Program-made: the position numbers and the translations under genes
Shown: in pieces, positions 22,626 through 34,531 of the stretch
Layout: every line of letters begins with the position of its first letter
How positions within the stretch are numbered: the first letter of the stretch is position 1
The notes under the pieces: model-generated
What the model was told of the DNA's origin: nothing
The model's input: the letters and a program-made list of their open reading frames with translations, nothing else
Database searches by the model: none
Source of the DNA: Gracilaria domingensis
Lineage: Eukaryota > Rhodophyta > Florideophyceae > Gracilariales > Gracilariaceae
Length of the DNA: 59,657 bases
Assembly (NCBI GenBank): GCA_022539475.1
Contig: VCMS01000157.1
Span: 125,819-185,475 of the forward strand
Direction of reading: 5' to 3'

Positions 22626-24819
22626 CGCGAGGTGCTTCGAAGCGACGAAGTGGGTGTCTCAGCCTGAGAAGGAGGAGATGTAGAGCAAAACGCCCTGGAG
22701 AGGGATGCAATGAGGTGCTTTTCATACTTCGTTGATTCGTTGCCGGCTTCGACACCTCATGTTACGAGTGGTTACTGTGGTAGTGGCCCCATTTTGGGGT
22801 ATGCCTAGGAAGGGTAGTCTTTCTGCACACGTGTGCCGAGTTGGCTCGATTTAGGGTGCACCGTTGCAACCTGCCACGGTTTCGCACGCGTAGAGCGTTG
22901 ACCGGCAGCGCTGGATAGCCAGATATTTTAGTTGATATTTTCAAGTGTTCTATATAAATGGCGGCACCTGTCACGGCTGTACGCGAAGTAAACCTCAAGG
23001 AAGCTTCTGGCTCCGACTTTCTTGCCACTTACGAACGGTCTTCGTCCCTAACCGGGCAAACTGCCGCAAACCCGAGCAAGTCATCCGACCTCTACCACTG
23101 AGGAGTCCTAGACCGTCTTTACGGCATCTTTTCTATTTTCTTACTGTTATTATTTCTGCCATACGCCTCTTTGTCACTGTGCCCTGTTATACAGGCTTGT
23201 CTCACATTGTTTGGGAATATTTCCCGTTCTCGAGAATCAGTGCACCGCTGAGCAGCTTGTTCGTTGTCCCTTTGCCGAAAACCGTTGGCCTGGATATACA
23301 CAGTCGCTGTGGCACGCCGGAACATCCGAAAACATACGCCGATTCTTTCCCTTTACCTCCGACTGCACGCCAAGATCGGGGCCATTCGGACTTACATTTG
23401 GCATCGCGCTGGCCCTATCGGAGGGTTCTACCACTGCCCCTACCCCTATAGAAAGCAGGGCTTGAACGCCCTCTCGGTGCTCTTCCCGCGACGCGGCTGT
23501 TATTCTCCCACACGCGGTTTTTCACCACAAGAAGTCTGCGGAAGAGCACCATTTGCGTTGAATAGTGTCATGATTTTGTCAAAGACTTCCAAGGTGGAAG
23601 TGTGCGAACTTTTAGTAATCCACACTTTCTCTCTCTTTCTTTCTTCAGCAAGAGCTACAAGTTAAAGCTTGGTATTAGTTAGATTCTCTTCACTCAAGTT
23701 CGCATTGTTGAGTAGAGTGACGGCAAGCACTTCTCTGAACTGAAAAAAGATTCAAAATTCAACATGCATCAAGTGATCTGCTGCAAGTTCAGGAAAGCAT
23801 AAAACGAAAGTGCGCAAGTCCTTATTACGACAACATATGCATTGAGTCATATCCGTGAAAAGGCTCATTAAGCGAAGGACCGCAAGAATCGTTGGATCTA
23901 CAGCAATGAAAATCATAATTTGACCAATGTTTTTAGTTTTGTCGTTTGGCCAAAGATCAATAAAATATGTGACATAAGCATTGTCTTAAACTTAGAGCTG
24001 CTTCCGGAGCGTTTCTAGAACATAGAATGGAATGGGTATAGTAGCAAGTATAGTGTTGAAGAGTTTCTCTGTCTCTTTCTCGGCTGTCTTTTAAATGGTG
24101 TTATCTCAACAACATACATCTCTCCAGTACTTCTAACCATCGACGTCTAGATTAAACATGAGAAAATTAGTGGAAAAAGTTTTTTTTGAGGATTTTGGGG
24201 CTGTTTTCATAACTTGGGGGATTATTAGTATAGAGAGTGCAGAGCTACAGAATGGCATGTACACTCGAGGCTTTGAGCAGGGGCCAAAGAATGAGGTAGG
24301 GGATAAAGAAAACTAAAACTGTCGTCTCTTCTGCCTTGCTTTTTTTCCTCCCAGCGCTCGCGTTTGGTCCATCTCTTACGTATTGTCGTTGTGCGCGCTG
24401 GCAAAGCTGCGAAAGCTCGCGAGCTCGCATTAAAGCGCAGCACGGGTTTTCCAAGTCAGCAAAGCTGACGTAAGGACCTTTGTAGTAAACAGCAAGGCAC
24501 GGCTGCAGCCACAAGAGCAACGAACGGGTTGCAGTGAATTTGCTATTAGGGAGCTTACGCAAAGCTCGTGAAACAAGGCGTGAGCGAAATATCGCTCAAA
24601 AAAATTACAGCCTCACAGTATTGTTGAAGTCTTGGCAAACTCGAACTACAAAGAGCTGAAAAGTGACCTTTTGCTGAAGAACATTTCACAAACAATTCAT
24701 GCTTCGGGTACTGCACTTCGCGCCAAAACATAGGAAAATCAGCTCACCTTGATGCGGCTTTTCCGCTCCAACTCACTGTCTGTACCCTCAATATCTTACC
24801 ACACCCATCGCCTAGCGCT
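22626..24819. other. No recognised gene; possible TATA box at 22951
   Basis: A TATATAAAT sequence at 22951-22959 could be a TATA box for rightward transcription. The sequence downstream contains a GC-richer interval (22960-23560) with open frames in two registers, none recognised. From 23650 to 24230 the DNA is AT-rich with no ORF. From 24240 to 24600 there are short antisense frames only. Part may be promoter and leader DNA of the Myb-like pseudogene at 24820. Confidence 0.35.
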
Positions 24820-25540
24820 ATGGATGCCAATAATCAATGCGAGTCACAGTCTCGTGAAGAAAATCAACCGCTTCAGGAAACCAAAACATCTGTGGTAATT
24901 CCTCACAACAGCCTCCAGTTATTCACGCTTTACCGTCTTCACGCAAAAATCCCTTTTCTACTACTGTTGAACGTAATGCATCCTCACCGACGCCTCTAAT
25001 TGCTAAAAAGCGAGGCAAATATTTACCACACGAGGACCTTATCATGGTTCGTGAAGTAGCCTTCATGTAAGGCACACATCGCCAAGTATGGCGAAACCAA
25101 AAAGCAGTTTATGATAGCTTGCCTTATGGTTAATCAAAACCCAAATATGCGACAGAAGGTTTCGTTGAATGCACTACAAGATCGCTACAAGAGGTTACAG
25201 GATGACTTTGATTCAGAAGGTACTAACAATCAGGGTCTCTCCGGAGTCGCACGGGGTGAAATGGGAGAGATGCATCAACTGCTTTCGCAGCTTCGGGAAG
25301 AACGAGAGTCGTTCGTAAATGACAAAAATGCAAACAAGAATCTACGTCAAAAGCGTGATGAAAAGAAAGATTGTATGGGAAGAGAAGTTGTAGAAATGAC
25401 ATTACGACGGAAAAGAGAGCGAAGCACACCAAATACTAGTGGTTTCGTCTGTGCTGTTGAGTCACAAACTGCACAGGGACAGAAAAATGCAGCGCAGCCA
25501 AATGGCGCAGTGTCTGGGCGCTCTACACTAGCAATCAAAC
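24820..25540 (+). pseudogene. Myb/SANT-like DNA-binding protein, frameshifted and truncated by an LTR
   Basis: The frame opens with MDANNQCESQSREENQ at 24820. It shifts near 24925 to a frame carrying PLIAKKRGKYLPHEDLIMV, reaches a TAA near 25070, and resumes in a third frame: HIAKYGETKKQFMIACL, then LQDRYKRLQDDF, then a charged helix EMHQLLSQLREERESF. The arrangement (acidic-aromatic first helix, K/R-Y-G turn, then R-Y-K-x-L in the recognition helix) is that of the Myb/SANT-like proteins found in many algal and oomycete transposons. It would bind DNA in the nucleus. The last sense codons run into TGTGAGG, the first bases of the LTR, which supplies the stop. The retrotransposon therefore landed inside or just at the end of this gene. 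Confidence 0.65.
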
Positions 25541-26490
25541 TGTGAGGCAAACTCGGAAGAGTGAAAGCCCACCAGACTGTCCGAAGGTCCGCTCTCTTGC
25601 GAGATGGTAGACCAGTGACAGAGCCCTCTGTACCACCGTAACTCGGGTGTAAGGCCGAAGTCGCAACTGGCTATACCCACAGAGGTGCCAGGTACAATCG
25701 TGGGGAAACGATGGGAAACTTCAGAGATGGGCTGGTATCGGCAACGATGCGACGCGACAAATGACCGGTGTAATCTCGAGAGGGAACGCAAAACACAACA
25801 ACAGCAACCAACACCCACACGCGACGGGTAGAGCCTCCTCGCCACTGTGCCCGGAGGGGGACGAGATCCTCCAACAGGGATGCACGCGGTTCCGTAACCA
25901 CGGCTTGGCTCTATACAGAGTGGAATCACTTCGTAATCTAGTCCGATACCTCCTCGGTATGACTCGCAAGTTCTGAAATCAACGACAGATGTTCCTCAAG
26001 GGTACCGAGAGGGTAAAGCCACCGTAACCAGACTCAGTTATACTTGTGAGAGTGGTAACCCACGTAGGCGGCTGGCGCTAGAGCCTCACTCGTGCTGAGT
26101 CCAGTCGAAAGAGCGCTACTCGACAGAGAGTTCACTTAGAAGTGCTTGGGTTGATTTTACAAAGGTGCTCGCCACGGCGAGGTCGAGCTCACCTAAGTAG
26201 GTCTAAACTAATTATGTATACGTGGTGCACACCGGCAGGGGTCCGTACACGTGGCTAATCCAGTGTCAGGCACCTCAGGTGCACTACCTATTATCCCGTA
26301 ATATGCACACACGATCGTGTCATACACGCGTCCACCTAGCGGTAAAACCCAGCAATGGCGACCCTGATTACAGGTAAAAATCTGGGAAAGCCATCCAAAA
26401 GTAACCTCCAAAATTGGGTCCCACTCATACATTGGGAGTGCATCCTCCTGTACTCACCCCTGCTTATATGACAGCATCTTCACGATTATC
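25541..26490 (-). repeat. Downstream LTR of the chromovirus (right edge approximate)
   Basis: The first 360 bases match 45563-45925 almost base for base (both start TGTGRGGCAAA and share TCGGAAGAGTG). This establishes a direct repeat at the two ends of the element. The right edge is inferred from a TATCA end followed by a pyrimidine tract at 26505-26525, which on the minus strand would be the polypurine tract. The outer flank is CAAAC. Confidence 0.7.
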
Positions 26491-26591
26491 ACGCGTTTAT
26501 GCGTTGCTCTACCTCTCCCCCTCCCAAAAACCGAGAACGACTTCGACGCAGAAGTTTTGAGCGAATGCGAATACGTAAATACGTGACCACG

Positions 26592-28449
26592 ATGAGCGGT
26601 ACCGACTCCACGGTTTCTATACCTCGCAAGCGCGATACATACTCAGGCGAGCAGAGTTTCCTGGAATCAAGACTGGATCACAGTACCGCATGCGATACGA
26701 ATTCGATAAACCTGAACCAGTTTTCTCATTACCCACCGGGTCAGGCGAGCGCACCGAATCACCTTCAGCCGGGTTCTGCGACGGCGCCCTTGCCTCAGGA
26801 TCAATCGATGGTTCCGGTGAACGTCCCATTATGAAATTCTGAGCAAGCGATGCCGCTGATGGCAAACCAAGATGCTTGGATAACAAAGGAATCTCTCGCA
26901 GTACGCGATCCACTCCGCGATGGGTTTGCGTTCAGTCGTGCACCGTGGTTCCATCCGGTAGCAGTTAACGATGATAATCTTCCAGAGTCATACGCCGAGA
27001 ACGGCTTCTTAGCAGGAGGTCTTCGGTCGGTGATGGTGGCTCAGTCCGAAGAATGGAAAGCTCGCATAGCGATTGATCCGATGCTCCCTGAGATACGATC
27101 CCCGCGAGGGTGAGAATCTCAACACCGCAAGTGCGGCGCACGCAAAGTTGGCGTACAAGCGACTCGGTCGGGTGCGTCTGGAACATCTGGTTCCACTGTC
27201 GTACAGTTTTGACATGCCGTTCTACCGTACCTTCGGTGAGGTCCGATATGGAGACAACTTAGCGACGTTCAACCACGCGAGGTATACCGGTGCAGGTCCG
27301 AACACATTCCGAGTGATGTTGTGTTGGATTCGACCAATATTCCGCGCGAAGTTCCCATACCTGCGAAAGAACTCGTCCCGAGGTGGGTTTGTGAACCGTA
27401 TTCGGCTTGAACGGAAAGCGCGCTCCCGACATGGGTATCTCATTCTGTATCCGAACGTGGAAACCGAAAGTTACAGATCGCAAGCCTTCGTGGGCATGTT
27501 CCGAGCTCTACAAGATTGGTGGCGTGATGTGGAGGTACCCAAAGGGTGTTTCGCAGAACTGCCGGCGTGCTTAAGTGACATCCGTTCCCGATTGATCAAC
27601 AATTCGCACTCAGGATGGTGGGGTCTCGTAGCCGGCGAGTGTGCAGCATGCGTAGCAGGGGTTTTCTTCCGGGAGGCTTACGACAACTACCGTGTTTCTT
27701 ATATTCCGCCGATGCTTCGCAGCATTATCCGCTCGCTGGATTTACACATCTCCTTGGGATCCGAAGAGAACGTGGATGAGATCCATTATATCCTGGATGC
27801 TATCGCTGGCGTCGATTGGGAAACGGTGCCCCGTTTGCAGCGCAGAGAGGGTCCGCGTCGTCAGTACGACCGATCTTTTGGTAGGAGGCATCTCACCGCG
27901 GGAGATTTCGTGTTCTATGACCCGTGGGAGGGTACGATAACGACCAACGCGTGTGCCGAGTGGGCGGCGAACCAGCCGAGGTCAATTCCCGATAGTCACC
28001 CCATGGGGTTCATGTTCAGCGACAACTGGGTTGACTCAGTGGACTTGGATGATCCGAATATGGATACAAGCGGAGAAGCCGCGGGGGCAGTTTCCGAGAT
28101 AGACCAGGAGTTGGTGAACGACCTACCGTCGGCAAACCAGGTGTTGGCTCACAGTGGTGGTGTACCGCAGGCTCCTATGGGTTGGAATGTCCCAACTCAG
28201 GTGAGTGCTCCGGCGTGCGGTCCGGCTCCTGTAGCGGCTACCGTTCTATCGGTCCTACCGGCTCCAACAGCTCCGGTCGCTCCGGGAGATTCTCCGGCAA
28301 ACATTGCGATGTTGCGCGCCAGTCTCCAGAACGCTGGCATTATCGTGCACGATCATCTCACTACGATGGCCGAGATACTGGCTGACGCCGTTTTGCACCC
28401 TACGCAGGGTCCTTCCGGTAGCGGCGGTGCCGGTCCCTCCGGGGTGTGA
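26592..28449 (+). pseudogene. Antisense accessory ORF of the chromovirus, frame broken twice
   Basis: This lies between the LTR and the chromodomain, on the opposite strand to gag-pol, so it needs its own promoter. A TTATAT at about 26464 beside the LTR edge could serve. Three segments are collinear: MSGTDSTVSIPRKRD to about 26834; a segment with AVRDPLRDGFAFSRAPW up to about 27110; and an uninterrupted segment of about 445 residues that ends in a Pro/Ala/Gly-rich tail (GSGGAGPSGV). Joins need a frame change at 26834-26850 and another near 27075-27115. The family is supported by the paralogue at 21190-22625. The globular middle (about 27150-27900) contains several Trp/Tyr-rich motifs (GWWGLVAGECAAC, FFREAYDNYRV). 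I do not recognise the fold. A capsid-like or accessory role is speculation. Confidence 0.6.
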
Positions 28450-28821
28450 GATGACCAGCGTGGTTGGAGTGCTAGGCCCTTAGTTAAAGATAGAAACAGT
28501 AAAACCATCTAGTGGTAACTTTCCCTTTGCCCTTTTGGCTGCTCTTCACGAACTTGATCGATCTTCGATTACTTCTTCTTCATTCACACTCTATTCACGC
28601 GTACTTCACTTCCCTGGTGCTTCTTCTACTTCAACTGTTATAAATCGATACAAGCGGCGATTCGGTATGCTCTTCTCTCTTTCTTCTCACTTCATCTGAT
28701 CCAGTCTTCACCACTTCGTTGGTTTTCTTTCTTCATTCATCCCAACGTAGAAGGGGCCAGCTCTTCATCTTGAGTCTTCCACATCGAGGTATAGTCACTA
28801 CCTCCCTGACCGGGAACGGTC
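28450..28821. other. Convergent gap between accessory ORF and chromodomain
   Basis: About 370 bases, pyrimidine-rich on the plus strand (many TTCTTC and CTTCAC runs). It contains the 3' ends of two convergent reading directions, so it is a likely site for both transcripts' polyadenylation signals. No ORF was recognised. Confidence 0.4.
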
Positions 28822-29653
28822 TTATCCCAACTGGGCATGATCCAGGTAGGATGGCAACGCTGACCGAGTTCGACGGTGGTATAAAACGATCTTTGACCTA
28901 GGTGGGTGCTCGACCGGCTCCATGGTGTCTTCCTCGGCGGAGTAGCCATACCAACGCACTTGATACAGTACCATCCCATCGGGGTCTACGACATGACGTA
29001 CGATACGTTCGACCACGTATTTCTGTGGATACACCTCGGTGCTCGACTGCTCTCCTTCACCCATTGTGGTTCCGCACCTTTCGGGGTCGTGAGTTGGTAG
29101 CCGGCTAGCCCCTAGAGAGGTCTCTCTTGGACTGAACCAGTCAGCACTCACTGCGAGTTCCTCGCTGCGCGACAATCACAATTTAGGCAGGGAGCGTCCA
29201 ATCTTCGACCTGAAAAGTTCTTCTTGAAGTACTCTCCTTGCTGTGTCGGATGAGTTTCGGCTCTTTATTGTTGAGCTTCCGACCGACCAACGGTATCATC
29301 GGGATCCCGAGCTCGCTCTCACTATCCAGAAGGATCGTCCGTGCGACAGAGAACGGGCAAGGTTTCGCTCGTGCCTCACGGAGGCGCATTGACCGATCAC
29401 GGTGCATGTCGCGGCCTTCTGGTTGGCTGAGCGATGGCACGTGCGCGCCACTAGTTACCCTAACAGGTGTCCGTTCACCAACGGTTGGCGACCGTACGGC
29501 ATGCATCGTGCACGTGTGTTGCCTGCGCCGGCCACTTGCTGTCAGCAGTTCTCGTCGTCGGCGGTGCTTTCCATACGTCGCTACGTCACACAACGTGTTT
29601 CTCTGCACTTGAATGTGTCGTGAGTCTTCTGCCACGCGACGTGGATGCACCAT
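28822..29653 (-). pseudogene. Chromodomain and integrase C-terminal linker of pol
   Basis: The segment at 29175-28822 encodes a chromodomain: YVVERIVRHVVD, YQVRWYGYSAEEDTMEP, then a helix starting near IVLYHRR. Chromodomains on integrase direct insertion to marked chromatin in chromoviruses. The usual Trp of D-T-W-E-P is Met here, so one wall of the methyl-lysine cage may be altered. Upstream (29653-29183) lies a low-complexity linker, open but in a different register, and a stop near 29180 separates the two. The region belongs to the 3' end of the pol gene that continues in 29952-32208. Confidence 0.75.
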
Positions 29654-29951
29654 GAACGGTTTCTACACTTGTACTTCATACTCCAGCTTTCTAAGGCTGT
29701 TCTCCTAAATAATACGTGGGTAAGTACGACTTCTCGTTTCCTCGTACCACGGCCTGGTTAACACCGGTCGGTAACATTGAGCTGGTCTACCGCTTGCGGT
29801 TCTGCCTCCTCCTAAGGGCCCGGGTCTACAGATACTGTCTTTTCCGCTCCGCGGGTGATGACCTCACTCGGTTGGGGTGTTCTAGACGGGGTTGCGTTAT
29901 ACACAGCGGTTTGTACTCTCTGAGCGGGTCTTGCTGCTTCAAGAGCGTTGC

Positions 29952-32208
29952 TCAGCGAACTCGACGGAGTGTTCCACGAGGTACAGCGCCTCGGCGCGTC
30001 ACGACGTTATCGGTAGAGACTACGAGATCGGTTGCGGTACCTTGCGACACAGTGTGACCGTGCGACGCCGGTGTAATGGTTTCCGTACTTCCCTCCCCCT
30101 CCTTAGGCGGTAGCACGCGAGCCACAAGGTGAAGTGGAGGGTCAACTCTAGTCGAGTGTTCCTCTTCAATTCCCGCAACGGGTTGCGTTACCCGCGGGGG
30201 TGATTTCGACTTTGGCTGGCCGGATAAACCGCGATCAGAGCGGAGAGTCGCAGGGCGCGAAGGTACGACGTGTTCGTCTTCTGTAGCCTCACCCGGTTGG
30301 GTGCTAACGTGAATGTATGGCGGTGGGGCCAACGTGACACGGTCTAACGATATCCGTTCGTGGAGATTATTGCTATCCAATACGACGTTATCGTCCGTAA
30401 CAGAAACAACCTTGTGAGGTCCTTCCGCGATTGGCGAGAGCTGGTGGCGGCGTTCCTTCGCCCGATTATAGTATTTCTTTCGGAGAAATACCATATCGTT
30501 TGGTGTGACCTTCGGTAATGGGGTCTTAACCTTAGCATCAAAGTAACGCTAATTAGCGGCCTGCGCCTTATCCATCGCTGTACGAGCGACCGGTACCATC
30601 TCGGTTAACCAATCCTTCCAAGCATTCTTGTATAACCGAACGGGTGGGTGTGTAAAAAGCGTTTCTTGAGCCTATATTGCAAACGGTGGCGGTACTCTTG
30701 ACAATAGCAACTCAAAAGGTGCTAACTTCGTTACCCGGTGGACTTGGGTGATGTACGCGTACGTGATTGCGTTCTTATACAAATCCCAGTCCTTAGCATG
30801 GTCAGCTTCATAAGATCTTAATGCATTTAGCATTGTACAGTTAAATCGTTCTACCTGACCATTTGTTGGGGGTGGTAGGTGGTCGTAAATAGATTCTTGA
30901 CACTCAAGATCTGACAAACGTCCTGGAAAAACTTCGACGTGAACTGTGAACCGTTATCTGATAATAGATGAAACGGTGGACCGTACACAAAGACCCAGTG
31001 GGTGACAAGGACTTTTCCAACCACGGTGGCCGTAATTCATTTCAACGGGACTGTCCGTACCAACTTAGAGAACCTATCAGTAATCACCAAGAGGCATCGG
31101 TTACCTCTAGCGGCCCGGATCAATTCGCCTAAGATATAGATGGCGATAAACTCCAAAGGAGACCGTGCTTTGCACAGCGTTAACTTCTTTGAGCACGTAC
31201 GGAGTTTAACGTTATTCTTAGCACACTGGGTGCAAGATCGTCGTACTACATAGCAGTCCAATGCCATAGATGGCCAGTAGAAGTCCCTACGTAGGGTCAA
31301 GTACAGATTTCGGCCCCCTGGGTGAGCTCCTACTTTCACGTAGTGTAACATGACCAATACACGGTGTTGCAGCGAGTATGGGACCACTATTTGGGTGTAC
31401 GCTTCGACCAACCTAACCAAGAACCCCTGATTGTTAACCTTGAAAGGTATACGATCTACTCCGTTGAGACAAGCACGAATCCGTGTACGGAGCTCATCCG
31501 CTTGCTGTCCTCGGATCATCTCCTCCGGAGTGATGGTTACAAAAGATCCAGCTAAGGGATCTGAAATTCTTAGAAGTGAGCAGAATGTCGTCACAGACAT
31601 CATTCAACAGGGATCCGACCCAGCCTGTCTGGTTCTTCACCATAAGACACGGTATATCCAAGTCGTCTACTGGTGCTGCTTCTGCGTTTGTTCCCAGACA
31701 GGATAGCGAATCTACCTGCAGATTCAACGTTCCTTTTTGTACGTAACTGTGAAATCGAATTCCGATAACCTCAAACGCCAACGCATTAAGCGTCCGGATG
31801 GCTCAGCAATTTTCATAAGCCAACGGAGGGACGAGTGATCCGTATGCACCGTAAAATGGTTACCAAAAATGTATGGCCTTAAATTTGTTAAAGCCCAAAC
31901 AACGGCTAAGCACTCTTTCCCCGAGACCGAGTAGTTACGTTCGTGTGCGTTTAAGGATCGCGACCAGTATCCAATTGGATGTCGAACACCGTCTTCCGTG
32001 ACCTGAAACAGAACGCAACCAACCTGGTGTGCACTGGCATCAGTATCAACTTCGAATGGAAGTCCTAACTTCGGTAAGTCCAAGATTGGCGGTGATGTTA
32101 CTGCGTCGACTACTGCCGAAAAGCCGGATGCTTCCGCGTCTCCAAATGATTCCAGTTGAACTGGTTGACCTTTCCTCAAAAGATGGATAAGAGGGGTCGC
32201 AATATGTC
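29952..32208 (-). pseudogene. Pol 3' half: RNase H and integrase
   Basis: From right to left, RNase H (32179-31724) shows VDTDAS, GKECLAV and HTDHSSL, which are the catalytic acidic positions. Next is the integrase zinc module with HPGGRNLYLTLRRDFYW and CTQC (near 31300), and the integrase core with FIAIYILGEL and LLVITDRFSKL (31037-31160). SDNGSQFTSKFF (near 30930) holds the second acid and PPTNGQVERFN (near 30860) the third. The GPY-type C-terminal domain gives FLRKKYYNRAKERR and DSNNLHERISLDRVTL (30494-30340). The first integrase acid is Tyr (IAIYILG where ID is expected). Frames change near 31600, 31030, 30960 and 30550. The upstream end at 32208 is where the unrelated insertion joins. 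Confidence 0.85.
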
Positions 32209-32225
32209 GTCTGTGTTCTGCAAAG
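32209..32225 (+). repeat. Left terminal inverted repeat of unit 1
   Basis: GTCTGTGTTCTGCAAAG, identical at the left end of unit 2 (46584). In both places the sequence to the left belongs to a Gypsy pol gene in a different codon context and the sequence to the right is common. This fixes the boundary to within a base or two. Confidence 0.65.
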
Positions 32226-32675
32226 TGGAATATAGTCTGTTCGCTTTGGAAACAAAGCTAGTTTTGGGGCTATTTCGGGCGCGCGAGGGGGTAGCAGAGG
32301 CTGGCTCTCAAAAAATTAAGAAATTTTGGAATATTAAATTCCATTTCGCGCAGTTTAGTTCTTGGGTCCCCTAGTTTTTGTAGAGGTTCTACTTCGCCGC
32401 ACCACCCCATTCACTCTTTTCCGCGACCCTCTCTCAAAACTGCACTCGTGCTAGTTTGCGTTTCCATTTTCTCCCATGTTGCAATGCCAATCGCAACTCA
32501 TCCCACCTCAATCATCCCATCACTTCTTCCCAGTCCACACCACCCCCGCTATTTACCCATTTCTCGCCCATCACGCGTTCGCATCCTCTCTCTCCGTCTC
32601 CGCAAACGTCATTTTGTAGAAGTCAGGTGGACAACCCTCCCCCTTCTCGTATACCCGCCTCGCCCCAAAACGGAT
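32226..32675. other. Unit 1 left subterminal DNA
   Basis: Non-coding DNA shared with unit 2 (46601-47050). It includes an AT-rich piece (TTAAGAAATTTTGGAATATTA near 32318) and CT-rich runs. It is the 3' flank of the minus-strand coiled-coil ORF. No ORF other than antisense shadows. Confidence 0.5.
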
Positions 32676-33586
32676 TCAAATCCCTCCCATCCTTCTCTCC
32701 TCCTGTCCCATCAGAATCCCCTTCGCAGTCCGCGCTACCTCCGCCGCACTCCTAAACCCAGTCACCACCGGAGCTCCCACTCCCTCCCGCGGCACCTCCT
32801 CCACCAACTTCTTCATCTCCTTACGCCTCTTCTTCAGACGGCTCTTCCCATCCCCAACCCCACCACCCTTTGTCTTCGGTGTCACAGGGGACTTTTTCTG
32901 CACCGCCACCCTTCCCACACTTCCCTTCTCCGTCTTTCCCTTCACACCTCCTTTCACCGTCTCCTCTTCCACCAATCTTTGCCTCTTGACCAGCTCCTTC
33001 ACCTCCTTCTCCAGCACGTCCAACCTCTCGTTCAGAACCCTATTCTCCTCCCGCAATTCTACAACCTCCCTTCCCGCACACTCTACTATCCCATACACAT
33101 GATTTCTCATCTCCACTCCCAATACCGACAACGAATTCCGCAAGCTCGAAATCGCCTCAACCGAAACACCACTACCACCCCCACTCAGCGCCACACCGCA
33201 CATTTCCGTTACAATCTCCACAATTCCATCGTACAGTTTCTCCTTCATCACCAACCCCAACATCCCCACCCTCGCCTTCAACTGCCACACAAACCGCATC
33301 TCCCTGTCACCCTCGCCACCCCCACTCTCTATCTGGTCTGGTCCCCGACCTCTAACTGACTCAGTTGCACCGCACCCCTTCTCTCCATTGCGACCCCCTC
33401 CACCTCTTCACCATCCCCTCTCCTCGCCTCACACTTCTTTCCTTCATCGGCCACTTCCTTCTTCTGCGACATCCGACCAGCCGCCGTAATCACGTCCTCT
33501 TCCCGCTTTGGTGACGGCGTCGGCGGTACCTCCTTCCCCTCCAACAGCGCTAACAGCTCCTCATCCTTCACGTAGGCGTTCGACAT
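32676..33586 (-). pseudogene. Coiled-coil ORF, unit 1 copy with frameshift
   Basis: This is the same gene as 47051-47980 in unit 2, starting MSNAYVKDEELLALLEGKEV (33586) and ending RRMGGI (32676). A small insertion in the QLEVGDQ region (about 33340) puts the two halves in different frames. A short in-frame tract rich in Glu/Val present in unit 2 is missing near 33400. The coiled coil itself (ELREENRVLNERLDVLEKEV) is intact. Because unit 2 keeps the frame open, this copy is read as the damaged one. Role unknown; see the unit 2 entry. Confidence 0.65.
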
Positions 33587-33682
33587 CTTCAGAAGAAGAA
33601 GTAGTAGTTGGATCGAAGTTTCCGCTGCGATACAGTGCAATCGAGCTAAACTGTGCTGTCCACCCCCACTGTCCAACCACAC

Positions 33683-34225
33683 GGGCTATATCCAGCACCA
33701 TGATTGTCCCTGTTTCCCTCATCCCATTTCACGCCAAAACATCTACTGTACACCTTCGCGCCTTCCACTATTTAAGCGCCACCTCTCTGTCTCCTCTTCG
33801 CGCTCACATAATCCCCACCCACCTCGCCTCGACCGGCGATATTTTTCTCTTCCACCATAACCACACTCGATGGTTATAGCAAAACAGGAAGGTATCGCCA
33901 GTGGAGGCAAGCTAGGGACTAGTGATTGTACTTAGAGTTGCTCACCCTCTGTCTCGACTGGGGGCATGTTCTTCTTCCGTCACATCCTGTGTGGGTTGTG
34001 ACAAAAAAAGAATATGTCACCACTCGACACCGGATGGGTAACAATGATAGCACGTAGAGTAGTTCATCCTCCCTCTCAGCGTCCACTGGGGATATATTGA
34101 TGGTCTCTCATATCCTTTCCCGGTTGTGATACAAGAGAAATACATCTCCAATGGACACGGAGAATATAGTCGTGATAACACGTAAAGGTAACAATGTAAT
34201 AAACAATAAATTTATGCTACTATCT
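33683..34225. other. Intergenic between coiled-coil and epimerase fragment
   Basis: Shared with unit 2 (48077-48613). It holds two related blocks of about 125 bases (about 33885 and 34010), each with a CATCCT...GGTTGTGA core followed by AGAGAAATA/AAAGAATA. They look like a diverged internal tandem repeat. No ORF. Confidence 0.4.
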
Positions 34226-34531
34226 CTAACCAACCTTTCGAAAACCAGCTATGACATGAGCTGGGTTACTCGAGCCAAAGATGGCAGATCCTGCAACTGA
34301 AATGTTGGCACCGGCCTTCACTACTTCTTTCACAGTACTCAGTCTAATACCCCCATCCACCTGTATCCCTATTCTTGGGTACAACTCCCTTGCATGTCGC
34401 ACCTTATCAAGAACACCCTCTATAAACGCCTGTCCTCCAAACCCTGGCTCCACCGTCATCAACAATAACATGTCTACAACTCCTTCCTTCATAAGTGCTT
34501 CGACGACCTTTATAGACGTATTCGGGCGCAA
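34226..34531 (-). pseudogene. rpe: C-terminal half of ribulose-phosphate 3-epimerase (captured fragment)
   Basis: About 100 residues of the TIM-barrel enzyme that interconverts ribulose-5-phosphate and xylulose-5-phosphate in the pentose phosphate and Calvin pathways. The frame covers LRPNTSIKVVEALMKEG, then LMTVEPGFGGQAF (phosphate-binding and loop region), QVDGGI with the catalytic Asp, and AGSAIFGSS (phosphate grip), and ends FRKVG. Family length is about 225 residues, so the N-terminal half with the other active-site Asp and the metal-binding His residues is absent. There is no start codon: a TAA precedes the segment in frame and the first codon listed is TTG. It looks like a piece of a host gene captured by the mobile unit. 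Confidence 0.85.

Noticed and set aside
22958..23098. 46-codon ORF starting at the ATG in TATATAAATG
   Set aside because: The ATG lies in the presumed TATA box, so it would not be in the transcript; the frame hits a stop quickly.
32448..33359. 303-codon Pro/Leu/His-rich plus frame (also 46823-47725)
   Set aside because: It is antisense to the coiled-coil ORF and its composition is the mirror of Glu/Arg/Val codons; unit 2 carries a slightly different shadow frame.
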